From: Metridium senile
Taxonomy: Eukaryota > Cnidaria > Anthozoa > Actiniaria > Metridiidae
Direction: 5' to 3'
Length of the DNA: 64,000 nucleotides
Assembly (NCBI GenBank): GCA_949775045.1
Contig: OX459101.1
Coordinates: forward strand, 16,894,180-16,958,179
In this document: piece after piece, positions 53,001 through 63,603 of the stretch
Layout of the letters: the number at the start of each line of letters is the position of its first letter
Numbering within the stretch: position 1 is the first letter of the stretch
Made by a program: the position numbers and the translations under genes
The notes under the pieces: generated by a model
The model's database searches: none
Told to the model about the DNA's origin: nothing
Seen by the model: only the letters and a program-made list of their open reading frames with translations

Positions 53001-56000
53001 TCAAGATTCTTGAACCTTTTGTATGCAGAAAAAGAAAGACAATAACACTTCCTGACTTCAAAAACTATGTTAACTTTAGTAGAAAAGCTTATCGTGAATT
53101 TTAAAGCTTTTTAAAAGTGACTGAAAAGCGACATGCATATCTCAACAAAAGATAGGTCAAATCACCGCCGTGTTGTTTACAAGGAAAGATAAAAACTAAA
53201 AGTACACTTTTCAACTGTTATTGAGGTATGTGAACAAGCTTTATGTTCTTTAGATAATTAAAAACAACTTTTGTGTATTCTCACAACCTTTTGTGTATTC
53301 TCTCGTGAATTTTTGCAATATTAATTTGATTTTTTTGCTTGTTAAAATGTTTGCAAAAACTAGGAATGCTCGCTACTTAGCCTTTAATTTTCTCTCAGTC
53401 GGTTTTTGTTTATTTTGCCGCATTCTGTAAAGACAGAAAGACAACAAAGTTTGAATCTCGCCGCGAAAAAAAACGCGAAGCCTACTACATCCGGGACACA
53501 GGTCCTGCAGATAAAAAATATAGCCCGTGGTCCGTGATAAGCAAAATACAGCGCGCGCGCGAGCCAATCAGATTGCACAAAATTAACCAGTCATATAATA
53601 AAAGTTATTATTTTTGTTGTTGTCTAGTGCAAAAACACAATATTTAAATCCTTAAGGATTTCATAATTTAAACATATATATCAATGCTTTTTCTAAACGG
53701 CAAAGTTGTCGTTCGTGCGCTCTTCCATATAAAGTATATAGTCATTCATATTTGATATCAAAATACAAAGGAATACAAATAAAGGAATATCTAGATCTTG
53801 ATAAATATACGATACGTATTAAAGATATGCCTATTGTTCTGTTGCAATCTAAACCTGTTGAAATTAACAATACCATTACCATATATAGTATTGTAGTTGA
53901 GAAGTAAAAAAAGACTTTGAATATCGCGCGAGATTTTTTTCCTTTTTTAAGATGGCATACGGCATTTCTGATACGAGCTTGTAGTTTTAAAAGCTATTGT
54001 GTTCACCATTTGGCTGAAAACGTCGACAACAAATTGATATTAAAACTAAAATGAAAGAGTACAGGTGTGGATGGTTTATGGAACGATGTGAGGTCAGTCT
54101 AAAAATCCGTTACTATTTCCTTGTACTTAATCATTGAATGCTTTTTTCAAGGTCAAAAGGGAGATCCGGGAGATCGTGGAGAGAAAGGAAGTATAGGACA
54201 ACGTGGATGCCCTGGGGATAGCTTTGGTGAGTTTATAAATAACAACGTTGAAAAAGTTATATGTGTCTGCTTAAAGTGCAAGTAACAAATCTCGTGTTTC
54301 CAGCTCTTGTCAGAAGTTAAAGTATATTTACAAGAACTCCTGCAATAAAATTCCGCATTTGAACAAATTCCTGATATTTTACAAATATTTAAACATCCTA
54401 AAAAGGGCTTTTGAGCTCCCTGCGATGGCACAGTGCACCAGAGCGCAACAGCGTGAAGTAAATGAACTTAAGAGCGTGTCCACGGTAGAACCAGGCAAAA
54501 CCAGGCAGTGGGTGCTACATGGGGGTTCACCGATTTTGCTCAAACTTGGTACAGTTGTAGATCCTAGTAAGTTATTTATTATCCCAGAAACTTAGTTGGA
54601 TCTGTCACTTTGGTGGGAAGTTAGAGCACCCCCCCTTAAAATACCCATTTTGCCTTGAAAATCAGCAAAAATATAGCTAATTTTTAATGAAACAGAAAAC
54701 CTTTACTATTGATGACAATGATGTAAAACTTGTTTCCCTATAAAGTACAGATGTCAGTAAGTGTCACCAAGCAAGGAGGTACATTTTTCTTTTAAGCCGT
54801 TTCCATGGCAACAATTTGTTTCGGAGCAAAAATTGCCAATTTTGAACTTACTGTAATATCTCTAGGTTTAAAAATTAATATCTCAAAAGTCCACTATGAA
54901 AATGTCAAAAATGGCCAATAGTCAACTCAATCTATGTCTTAAATTACCAAAACAAGAAGAAAATCTGCGGGCACTTGTTAACCTTAACTTATATGACGGG
55001 TTTGCTCAACCCTACTATGTCAATATCACAAAATTAGAGAAGATTTATGCCCGCAAAAAAACTGGTTGACATCCTCCCAATAGCATTAAATTGGCTTCTG
55101 ATAACCAGGTTGAGTCTATATTATGCTCAATGTATCTTAATTTCAAGGATAATAAAAATTGTAAATGTCAAGTCAAAGGGGAAATATAGTAAGTGATACG
55201 CGTTTTCGTCATGAAAAACCACCCCTCACTAAGTAGCTTATATCTCGCAAGTCGGGCGCGATAAACTTTCAATCTTTATTGCAATCTACTAAGCTAAGGT
55301 TGTTTAAGTTAGGGTCATACAAACATTTTGCGCTTTTTATCTACTTTCTCGACATCAACCTCAAACTTTTTGTGGTTTTTACTAATTAGATCCATGGCAT
55401 ATGCAAATTAGGCTGTGCAAAAATTTAACTATTAAAACATTATTATTTCCTTCAACTTTATTGTATTATCTCACTAAACTAAATACAATATTGGTTTTGA
55501 TTTCAAACCTCTCAAAACTAAATAAAACCCAGTTGAAGACAACTTTGGTGAAGTAGATATACTGTTTTGAAATTTATGCAAATTACTTGTAAATTATTCA
55601 AACTTGATTGCCTTTCATTTTAATGATATGATCAGTGTAAATCGTGTTGTTATCAACTGAATTGTTCGACGGGATAACTTACAAAAACCAGAAAGGTAAA
55701 TACAATCCAGTTAGCTGAAGCAAATAGCTTGTATTTTGGATATATATCGTTCAGAAGTTCTTTGTAAGAGCACATGACAGGATAAATTAATATTCAGTCG
55801 TAGATCATAAGATTTCATTCTAATATCATAGCTTGTTATATAGCTTTTGTCAGGAGCCCATAGCCTGCTTTTGTACCATTATAATATATCAGGAATATGA
55901 GGCACAAAAATCAAATCATTGGCGTGCTTGTACCTTGCTTAGTTATCGACAATAAACTGAGACCATTAAATCTTACAATGATGTCTTGTCGACTGATCTA

Positions 56001-59000
56001 GACTGCAAGCAAGTAACAATGTTTATTAGCATAGCGCCTTAGAAACTGGATAATTTTGTATACACTTCACTGTTTCAATGTAATACTTCTATATTGTATT
56101 TTTGGAGCTCGAGATGTCATTCTATTCGAACGCCGAATATTTCATATACTACAAATGGTCGTATGGTCTTTCGTCAAGATATCCTAGTAGAGATAGGAAA
56201 TACCGTTTACAGAATGCACAAGAAATACAACTGATGCAATTTCAGAATTTGAAAGTTTTGAGAGAACAAGTATATCAGAGAGTGGTCTTGTACTGTTAAG
56301 AGTTGGTGTTTTTGGAAATGGTTCGAATAGAATGATTGTTTGTCTAAAGCACACAGAAGTACTCGGTGTCTACTGGCGGCCAGTCTATCATTGTCAATAT
56401 CCTTTGCACAAATTGTGCGAGCCTGATAAATGGAATAGAGGAGTTCACAGATAACTAGAGAGATCAAAGACCAGTAGCATATTCTAGTAAAAAATGTTTC
56501 AAGACGATAGTTAATACCCTTATATTTTGAAATTATTTAAAATAATCAGAAAACAAAGTAAACATATCACTGAATAATATATGTGACTTTGATGTAAAAT
56601 GAAATCTACAAGACGCGACACTGATATTATGTGAGCATAGGAGACGTTATCTGTTAACCGACAATTAACATGCATATTTTTCTACATTTCACTAGCACCA
56701 GCAGCCCAGATATTCTATCAGAGAATTAAAACAAAGTTAAATTCGTAAATTTTCTTTTTTTTTACCGCAATCCATACTGAAAAAAACATTGAGCGGGTTT
56801 AAATGGACTGTGTCATCACCCATCCCCCCTTCGATTTCGAAACCATTGAGTCCCGTAATTTGCGTTACATGAACACACTGAAATAGTACATTTAAGATAT
56901 TAAGACCAGCTACAAGAATTTTTTTTTTTCATATTCCTGATTACAATGGTACAAAAGCTTTCAACAAGTTATCATATCAAAACGAAATCTTATATGACTA
57001 GCTACGACTGAATATCATCATGTCAAGCTGTCTGACAAAGGAATTCTTCACGATATAAACCCAACTGAAACACAAGCAATTTGCTTCAGCTAATTGGATT
57101 TTACTTACCTTCTGATTTTACTAAGTTATCCCGTCGAACAACCCAGCTTACAACACGATTTAAAATTATTAAAATGAAAGGTAAATAAAGCAGTCAAAGC
57201 ATGACGAATTAAGTGGTTATAAACAAGTCGTACCTAATATCGCGCACATTATATTATCATGCTATTCGTAATAAAAATAATACATATCTTCTAAAAACTG
57301 CTTCAAAAACAATTAAAACAATAATCGCTGCTTATTCTGTTGCAACTAACTCTTTTGTTCCATTTTTTCAATCGAGTTTTACGCAGAACAGAAGATATAT
57401 ATTATTTTCTACGAAAAGTACGATGTGCGCGATAATAGGTACGACTACCTTACATATTTCGTCACAGAAATATCTGCCTTAAATAAATTTTATTATCCTT
57501 GAAATTAAGATACATTAAGCATAATATAGACTCAACCTGGTTATTAGAAGCCAATTTAATGCTATTGGGAGGATTTCAACCAGTTTTTTTGCGGGCATAA
57601 ATCTTCTCTAATTTTGTGATATTGACATAGTAGGGTTGAGCAAACCCGTCATATAAGTTAAGGTTAACAAGTGCCCGCAGATTTTCTTCTTGTTTTGGTA
57701 ATTTAAGACATAGATTGAGTTGACTATTGGCCATTTTTGACATTTTCATAGTGGACTTTTGAGATATTAATTTTTAAACCTAGAGATATTACAGTAAGTT
57801 CAAAATTGGCAATTTTTGCTCCGAAACAAATTGTTGCCATGGAAACGGTGACACTTACTGACATCAGTACTTCATAAGGATTTAAGTTTTACATCATTGT
57901 CATCAACAGTAAAGGTTTTCTGTTTCATTAAAAGTTAGCTATAATTTTGCTGATTTTCGAGGCAAAATGGGTATTTTAAGGGGGGGTGGTCTAACTTCCC
58001 ACCAAAGTGACAGATCCAGCTGAGTTTCTGGGATAACAAATAACTTACTAGGACCTACAACTGTACCAAGTTTGAGCAAAATCGGTGAACCCCCATGTAG
58101 CACCTACTGCCTGGTCCTATCATGGACACACTCTTAAATGTTTCTTATAATCAAATGAAAATAAATATAACCTGAGCTCGCCATTGTATCTCAATTCAAT
58201 AATGCTCACATCCAACTTTTGTTTAAAGCTGCACCTCTGTTCTACGCAAGTCCAAAACACTTGATATTCACCGAGAGAGAAACCGCAACATTGTTCTGTA
58301 ACGCAACGGCAAATCCTTATTCGCATATCACATGGTACCGTGACAGTATCACACTTGTAACAAACGGTCGTTACGATGTGGAGCAAAATGTTACCGTTCC
58401 TTCAGGTATGTACCTTAGTATCCAACAATCACATGTTTAAAAGTTGAAAATTAAAACTTATTCAGTGAAGTTTATATAATAAACGAGTTTCTTTTAGTAG
58501 AGTACATAATGTGGGTTAACCGAAGGGTGGATCTGTCGATGTGGGATTGCTTTAAGGTCAATGTGGAATCATTGTAATGTCAATGTGAGGTCGATATCAG
58601 GCCAACTGATGTAGTTCGCGGTGGCATCGATGTTAGACTGATGTGTTGTCGATGTGGGTCGATGTCAGGCGAATGTCAGTTCGTTGTTACATCGATGTGC
58701 GTCGATGTGGGAATGGATGTCAGATCGATTTGAGGTAGAACTTGTTAATTGCAGTTTTCATGCATTTGTTCTCTTTTCTTATGATTTAATATTCTGTTAA
58801 ATATTTGTAGCGTCGTTCTCGGAGAGACCACAATGCAATCTTAAGTCCCATTCTGTTACTCAAAGCTCATTGGTCATTAAGCAGTCACGTGGAAATGATT
58901 CTGGTATTTACTTCTGCGAAGCTCGAAACGTGATGGGAGTTTCCAGATATGAAATAAGATTGCTTATCCACGGTAAGTTTATCATGCAAACAACAAACAC

Positions 59001-62000
59001 TTTCCTGTCAAGCATTCCAGCACAGGTTGACGACAATGATTCCTACTATAAAAGGGCGTAGTTGCTGATCATAAACTATGCAAAGTACCTTTGGAAGATA
59101 TCTTCAGTCTTCAGTATGGTGGTGGGTTTGTCAATTTATTATACCAACAAAGTTACCATTGATTTCTCACTTTTGTTGTAATTAGCTTATCTCAATGTCA
59201 GTGGATATTGGCCCTAAGAGATACCACATTAATTAATAATATTAATATACGTATCAGAAGCGAATATTGATGCGCTCTTCGCTCCTGTTTCGACTCCTTA
59301 AGAGATACCAGAAAATTGCATTTGACACTCTAAAAGATACCAATACTCCAGTTTCGAATTGCCGGCGCCATTTTGGAATACCGCTGAATTTGACAATGCA
59401 GGCGCGAAATTCTACATCGAAACGAGGCTTAGCCTGTAGATGTTTACGAAGTTGACAGCAAATACAGCGAGTTTGTAAATGTTTTGCCATATTTTGGATT
59501 ATTATCCGCCTTTATTGGTCGTCTTGAAGAGTTATCCTCCTTTGAGGGTATTAATAAGCTAAGCACAAGATATCTTAAAGCGATTTTAGTGATTTATGAG
59601 TGTAAAATAGCTGATTTAGTCCTGATTTAGATGCTGTGTTATTCTTTACGAACAGCTTCATGAGAACACAGCCAAAGAATATCTTCAAAGCACTCCTCTT
59701 GACATTCGTACAAACCAGAAGGACTTATAATCGACTTATCATATGAGAAAATTATCACAGAAACTAACTTTAGCACTTGGACGACTGACTGAAGGTCTTC
59801 GAACTCTTCGAGAGTTTTACTCATTGAACGTTTAAAATGATGATCTTGTTTAATAAACACTTAGCATCGGCTAGAACGTCTGGCTTTTAGAATGATTCTT
59901 AAAGCTTTCCAGTTCTTTACAGGAGGAAATCAGTATCAGAGATCTGTTTTGTTGGTGTAATGAAGTAAGTTAAGACCGAGATACTTGCATAGATAAAGCA
60001 AGTCAAGTACTCAGCTGTTGTTGTTGATCAACATGGCAAAGTCTACAAAGCTGCTTGCAAGTGTTTTGTAGGGTAAGAGATAATATTCTATCCAAGAATA
60101 TGATTTTAAATGAAAAGCAATTTTTATAGGAACATTTTGGTATATTTCAAATGGAACATTTTTTATATAAACAATACTATTAATTTTATGTTGTACATTG
60201 TTTTAGTATTATAATTTTTTTGTTATGCAGGACCCTTATTGACATCAGTACTGACTAGGTTACCATGTAGAAATGACTGTACTATTATTATTTTTATAAA
60301 AGTGCACAAAACTAGTACTTAATTAAAACTATAGAGTGGTTTCCATTAACCTGTGAAACAAATTATATCTGAATTAAAGTGTAATAGTCAAATAACAACA
60401 AAAGAACACAATGGAATTAGAGTGTATAAAGAGTGACACACTTAGAGTGTTTCACGGGTTAATGAAAACCACTCTAGGCCATTCTAGAAAACTACAGAAT
60501 AATATATAGGCATACAATATCACTATTTTGTACTATTTACTTTGCACGCTTTTAATGTTTGCACTCTATTGTAAATCTTAACAATAAGAATTTGCTGAGT
60601 TCAATATTATTGCATGAACTCTTTCTAAAAGGGTTTATTTATTACTATATGCATCAATATTTCAGATTTGCTAAACTTTAATTTTGTTCTCTTATAGTAG
60701 GAGAGGAGTAAATGGATGTGGTCATTGCAATCATGTTCGATCAGCAATGTTTGCAATTAATTGATGATTTAGTAGTGTCATGTACTTCAATTTAACAAGT
60801 AGAATGTTCCATACAGCCAAAGCCTGTTAATGATATCTTGTTTTCTAGTTATAGTTATATAATTTTAAGATAAACATATTTGTATTGGGGGTCAACTTAA
60901 ACATTTTTAAACAGATATTCAATAAACACAAAATAATAATTATTGTGAAAACCTTTGTTTATCTCTTTCATATGAATATTTTGTTTTAATACTGTTTGTG
61001 ACGGGCCAACATTGATGGTACTTGAACAAAAGTCTCTGAGTGTGCAATCTTTTATAACTTGTGTGGTTGGATACAAATTTCCAAGTCTCTCAATCAGTAA
61101 GTCAATGAATTCATGCTGGTTATTACAAGTTTCAACATTAACTGAACAATATGTGTGGTATGTCTCTACAGCTGGTTGTACCACAGGGATAGACCAATCA
61201 GAGTACTCTGATCTAGCATAACACATGGTTTTTGTGAACAAATCGTACAAATATATTTGTATATCATATATAATATACATTTGTATATATTGAATCATAT
61301 TTGTTTCATATACATTTCGATATAAATGCTCCTGAATTAAAATCATCATACATTCATGCTGAATCAATTTAGCAGGGTAAATAAAGTCATTATATTTAAT
61401 ATTAATTTTATTATTATTGTTTGTTATTGTTACTATTAATATAAATAAAAGAAAAAGTCATCACTTTTAACATCTCTGTATGTTGGTTCAAGGTTTCAGT
61501 GTGTAGGTAAACTCTTTACTGCATGTATTCATTTCTAACATTACAATGCATTCATAATATACCTATGTTTACCTCCGAATATCTGCTCTGTCGAATCTAT
61601 TACAATGTCTGTATAATCCGTAGCTAAAAGGAATATCGTCTAGAAATGAAAATTAAATTGTTATTTATACATTTGCTTTTTAAATCTACATATTTTCCCG
61701 CAGTTAAAGAAGTAAATTTTCAGCTTTTAAGCCCTGTGAATCCACAGTATAAAGATTGTTCTTGATCACGGACATTTCTTAAATGGTTTTAAACAATACA
61801 CAATCTTACCTTGTTTTAATCTACACCTAAATCCTCCAGGTAGACGATAAATATCAGTTCGAAGTGCTGGTCACAAAGTATTGTGTGTTGGGTAACTTTG
61901 AAATCATCTCTCCCATGTTGATGTTTTACTTTGTAGCACGCCTTCGGTTCTTCGTAGGAAACTTGAAGAAATGAACTCTGAGCGGTTTCCATCGGAATTA

Positions 62001-63603
62001 TACTCCCTATTCTTACATCTAAACGCTGCACATTCCTTTCCACAGCTTCTTTTTGATTTTTGTTTCTTTTTATCCATAAAAACTCGCAAAAAGTACCGGA
62101 ATCAAACTAAAGACCTTCGTATGTTCACTACAGGCTTTGCATTGTTACTCTTGTATACAGGCTAAGCCTCGTTTCGATGTAGAATTTCGCGTCTGCATTG
62201 TCAAATTCAGCGGTATTCCAAAATGGCGCGGGCAATTCGAAACTGGAGTATTCTCTGACTTTCACCCCTAAGAGATACGATGAGCATCCCCGTTTTTCAC
62301 CGGAGTCAACCTCCCCTTCCCCCCTTCCCCTCTGGAATTTGGTTATACTAAGCAATATCAAAACGCCGCGAATTTTAACCCTTACAACCCTGGTCAAATT
62401 ATTATAACCCCTAAAATTACCTTTGGTTGTAACTTTCTCATTTCTTGTATCTTTCTATTATCAAACCACCTTAATTAAAAGGTATTTGCTTTTACTTTAC
62501 TAGTTTTTCTTGATTTGTTACACTCTAAGTAGTACTATATAAGGGAATTCAACTCCTCAAAAGACATCAAAAGCCAAACTCCCTACCGGGCAGTCCATCA
62601 AACTTTACAACAATTACTAACACCTGTAAACATGTTATATCTACAGTCTATGTGCAGTTCACCATTACCCCGACAAGCATCACGGTCATCAAAAATGAAA
62701 ACATTCGGCTAAGGTGCCGCACCTCGGGTGTCCCTTCACCAGTGATCACGTGGCAGAGAAAAGACAATGGTCCAATGCCTAACAGGTATAGAGTTGCAAT
62801 GGGAGACCTACTCATTAGTGGAATTACAAAACAAGAAGAAGGCGTTTACCAGTGTGTTGCATCAAATGTACTTGGGTCAAGAACAACTGAAGCAACGATT
62901 ACTGTCAATGGTTGGTAGTTATTTTTAGTTCTTAAAAAAAAAAACACTTTAAAAAAAAACACTAGTTGCAGTCAGTTTGGGAACTTTATTTCAGAACTGA
63001 CTAGTACAAGTGTTCATTCAGAAATACAGTCAAGTCATAGTAGTAAAGTTGTAATGACGCTAATTTTGTAAAGCAGATGCTGTGGAAGATATGAACATAT
63101 TAGAAATTGACAGTTCTACAAGTAATCATTTCAGAAATATATATATAAAAAAACTTTTTGATGTTGAATTTTATAAAATTAACAGCATCCAGTGATTGTT
63201 TACTCCAAAACAATGGATTAGTCTAGGCACTTCATAATACTAATAATACCGATGTAAGATTTTGAACACAAGAAAATGTAGTCATACATATTTATTTTTT
63301 GATAATGTGCTAATTATCTCGTGATGTTCCGTCTAGTTTTCCCTGTAATAGTCTCCTTCAAGAAAAACACATCAACGATCAACGAGTCCCAGACCATTGC
63401 TCTTCCGTGCACTGCAACAGGGTTCCCGCAACCAGGAATCAGGTGGTATAAAAAGAACGGTTCTTTCCCGGTCGGTCGGTACGCTTACGACTCACAGCAT
63501 CTTTCTATATCTAATATGACGTATGCAGATAGAGGAGAGTACGTATGTACGGCTAACAATACACTGGGAGCAGTCTCTAAAAAAGCACGAGTCATTGTAC
63601 AAG
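43740..63603 (+). CDS. Gene E (5' part): type II membrane protein, long collagen neck, Ig domains; runs off the window
   Basis: Exons: 43740-44090, 46046-46097, 50354-50398, 51674-51691, 51950-52168, 54152-54226, 58229-58405, 58811-58972, 62647-62910 and 63337-63603, totalling 1630 bases (543 codons plus one base, phase 1). Plan: basic tail, membrane helix, short stalk, Cys linker, a collagen neck of about 37 triplets over four exons, split Ig1, Ig2, Ig3. By analogy Ig4, Ig5 and a tip domain should follow beyond the right edge. It is the most diverged member: the N-terminus shares only the HNQLVN motif and general layout with B and C. Introns reach 4.3 kb and are filled with mobile DNA. Confidence 0.8.
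44375..45717. mobile_element. Large foldback (1.34 kb), gene E intron 1
   Basis: The outer ends are CAGGTAGCGGCCCAAGCTAA and TTAGCTTGGGCTACCTG. Moving inward, further pairs continue in order (GCCTTATATGGGACAATATAC; a 190-bp hairpin centred near 44848; then arms of about 315 bp from 44945 to 45615 centred near 45280). The arms retain high identity. Confidence 0.9.
46046..46097 (+). CDS. Gene E exon 2: Cys linker
   Basis: ANRSRTNVELNICKQLR plus one base of Gly. The acceptor is TTCTTTTAAAATCAG and the donor AGAG/GTAAAT. Same size class, Cys position and outgoing phase as the 49-bp exon of gene B. Confidence 0.72.
46557..46856. mobile_element. Short TIR element, copy 1 of a tandem pair
   Basis: It starts CTATTTACACCGGTCTTACCC and ends GGGTAAGACCACTGTAAATAG; TATT borders both ends. 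It contains a poly-G run (46660-46681) and the end motif GACTGCTTGAGCGAAAGTG shared with the adjoining copy. Confidence 0.8.
46857..50299. mobile_element. Long TIR element, copy 2, carrying a satellite array
   Basis: The ends are CTATTTACAGCGGTCTTACCC and GGGTAAGACCGCTGTAAATAG. The last ~95 bp match copy 1 (GACTGCTTGAGCGAAAGTGA...). Inside are a duplicated ~290-bp unit (47215-47500 and 47487-47770, CAGGGCTTTGTTCCA), a set of CACGAGGCACA repeats (48000-48340) and the main tandem array (48340-49940). It fills most of the intron between exons 2 and 3 of gene E. Confidence 0.8.
48340..49940. repeat. Tandem array of ~93-bp units, about 17 copies
   Basis: Units share GCACGNGGGAAANAAA, GCGAAGGCTGAAATAATGC and AACCATNNAAATA. 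Two subfamilies are ordered along the array: TTGCAAAGGCTG/CCCGTACGAAT type on the left, AGCGAAGGCTG/GCCATGCGA type on the right. From about 49380 a 187-bp higher-order unit repeats three times. Long minus-strand open frames reflect the periodicity. Confidence 0.93.
50354..50398 (+). CDS. Gene E exon 3: collagen exon (45 bp)
   Basis: GLPGQPGTRGPRGKR, five perfect Gly-X-Y triplets; 45-bp length and phase are typical of collagen exons. Acceptor TTATTTTACCAG, donor AGAG/GTATGT. Confidence 0.85.
50484..50700 (+). repeat. Tandem pair of a ~108-bp dispersed repeat
   Basis: AAGTCAAGTCAACAATGTTTG to TAGTTTACTTGCTAGTTT, then a second copy from AAGTCGAGTCAACAATTTTT. A third copy is at 34435-34545 in gene D. 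GCTCGAAACGTCAGTAAAG precedes it. Confidence 0.8.
50993..51588. mobile_element. Inverted-repeat element, gene E intron 3
   Basis: ATGTTGTAGTTCAGGTTC on the left and GAACCTGAACCACAACAT on the right; the arms continue through AATATGATTTTGAACTAGTT and its complement for about 100 bp. Confidence 0.8.
51674..51691 (+). CDS. Gene E exon 4: 18-bp collagen micro-exon
   Basis: TTATTTTTATTTTAG / GAAAACAAGGCAAGAGAG / GTATTG. In phase 1 it encodes exactly two Gly-X-Y triplets (GKQGKR) and keeps the glycine register between the neighbouring exons. The clean borders and register argue for a real exon. Confidence 0.7.
51950..52168 (+). CDS. Gene E exon 5: main collagen exon
   Basis: About 24 Gly-X-Y triplets: GLQGQKGKIGKEGSMGK, GPPGPRGEKGFSG, one interruption (NVTVIG, with an N-glycosylation sequon), then GLKGDIGPKGDNGDNGDKG and GARGPQGNKGSKGEAG. 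The acceptor is TTGTTTTCCAG. Charged Lys-Gly-Asp and Lys-Gly-Glu steps should favour triple-helix stability. Confidence 0.92.
52240..54120. other. Gene E intron 5
   Basis: No exon was recognised. It includes a segment near 53818-53960 related to 43242-43470 (TATTAAAGATATGCCTATTG, TTCTGTTGCAATCT), so a dispersed repeat is present; the rest shows nothing I can assign. Confidence 0.4.
54152..54226 (+). CDS. Gene E exon 6: last collagen exon
   Basis: GQKGDPGDRGEKGSIGQRG, then CPGDSFG with a cysteine at the end of the neck, matching GCSGTFFG in B and CCAGTSFG in C. Acceptor TTTTTTCAAG, donor TTTG/GTGAGT. Confidence 0.87.
54468..58137. mobile_element. Giant foldback element (3.67 kb), gene E intron 6
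   Basis: The ends are TTAAGAGCGTGTCCACG and the complement CATGGACACACTCTTAA. Arms of roughly 1.2-1.4 kb pair throughout: CATGGGGGTTCACCGATTTT at 54519 with AAAATCGGTGAACCCCCATG at 58079, GGATCTGTCACTTTGGTGGG with CCCACCAAAGTGACAGATCC, and the GTTCGACGGGATAACTTA region near 55665 with its complement near 57130. The centre (about 55880-56930) has no recognised gene. Confidence 0.9.
58229..58972 (+). CDS. Gene E exons 7-8: Ig-like domain 1, split
   Basis: 58229-58405: ATLFCNATANPYSHITWYRD (Cys, Trp). 58811-58972: DSGIYFCEARNVMG (second Cys), ending LLIHG. The intron position and phase match B, C and D. Confidence 0.87.
58520..58745. repeat. TCGATGT-rich degenerate tandem repeat in the Ig1 intron
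   Basis: Words such as GTCGATGT, GGTCGATGTCAGG and ATCGATGTGCG recur every 15-30 bases. This is a short degenerate repeat; nothing else is seen in the intron. Confidence 0.6.
60007..60763 (+). pseudogene. SWIM zinc-finger gene fragment (two exon-like blocks)
   Basis: Block 1 (about 60002-60072) reads YSAVVVDQHGKVYKAACKCF up to a GTAAGA donor. Block 2 (from 60701, after a CTTATAGTAG acceptor) continues GRGVNGCGHCNHVRSAMFAI and stops at 60758-60760. Together they form the C-x-C...C-x-H pattern of a SWIM domain, a DNA- or protein-binding zinc finger seen in transposon-derived proteins. No upstream part was found, so it is a relic or fragment. Confidence 0.55.
60332..60476. mobile_element. Short MITE with TAGAGTGG ends
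   Basis: TAGAGTGGTTTCCATTAAC and CTGTGAAAC on the left; GTTTCACGGGTTAATG and AAAACCACTCTA on the right. A complete 145-bp member of the family whose ends also appear at 39579 and 40633. Confidence 0.85.
61816..62089 (-). pseudogene. THAP-domain fragment with frameshifts
   Basis: The minus strand from about 62050 reads CAAFRCKNREYNSDG, the zinc-binding start of a THAP domain. A shifted frame then gives HFFKFPTKNRRRATK, and a further shift GRDDFKVTQHTILCDQHFE, the THAP C-terminal part with its Cys and His ligands. THAP is the DNA-binding domain of P-element-type transposases and some host regulators. At least two frame changes break it, so it is a relic. Confidence 0.65.
62647..62910 (+). CDS. 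Gene E Ig-like domain 2
   Basis: IRLRCRTSGVPSPVITWQRK and EEGVYQCVASNVLG supply the Cys-Trp-Cys core; it starts VQFTITPTSITVI and ends ATITVNG, like Ig2 of the paralogues. Acceptor ATATCTACAG, donor AATG/GTTGGT. Confidence 0.88.
63337..63603 (+). CDS. Gene E Ig-like domain 3
   Basis: IALPCTATGFPQPGIRWYKK and DRGEYVCTANNTLG, ending VIVQG. Acceptor TTCCGTCTAG, donor CAAG/GTATGC, phase 1. This is the last exon in the window; the rest, 63604-64000, is AT-rich intron with inverted TTAATCGATAAATCG-type words near 63720-63790. Confidence 0.88.

Larger units (their letters stand above)
59341..62252. mobile_element. Composite repeat: ~100-bp inverted copies bounding decayed coding DNA
   Basis: CAGTTTCGAATTGCC ... 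CGAAACGAGGCTTAGCCTGTA (59349-59438) recurs as its reverse complement at 62155-62252. Between them lie SWIM-type exons on the + strand, a broken THAP domain on the - strand, an unrecognised minus-strand open frame (61367-60897) and a small TIR element. All of this is in the Ig1-Ig2 intron of gene E. Confidence 0.65.

Noticed and set aside
60897..61367. Minus-strand 156-codon open frame as a gene
   Set aside because: No family recognised and no start or splice support; it lies inside a decayed composite repeat, so I mention it there but do not call it.
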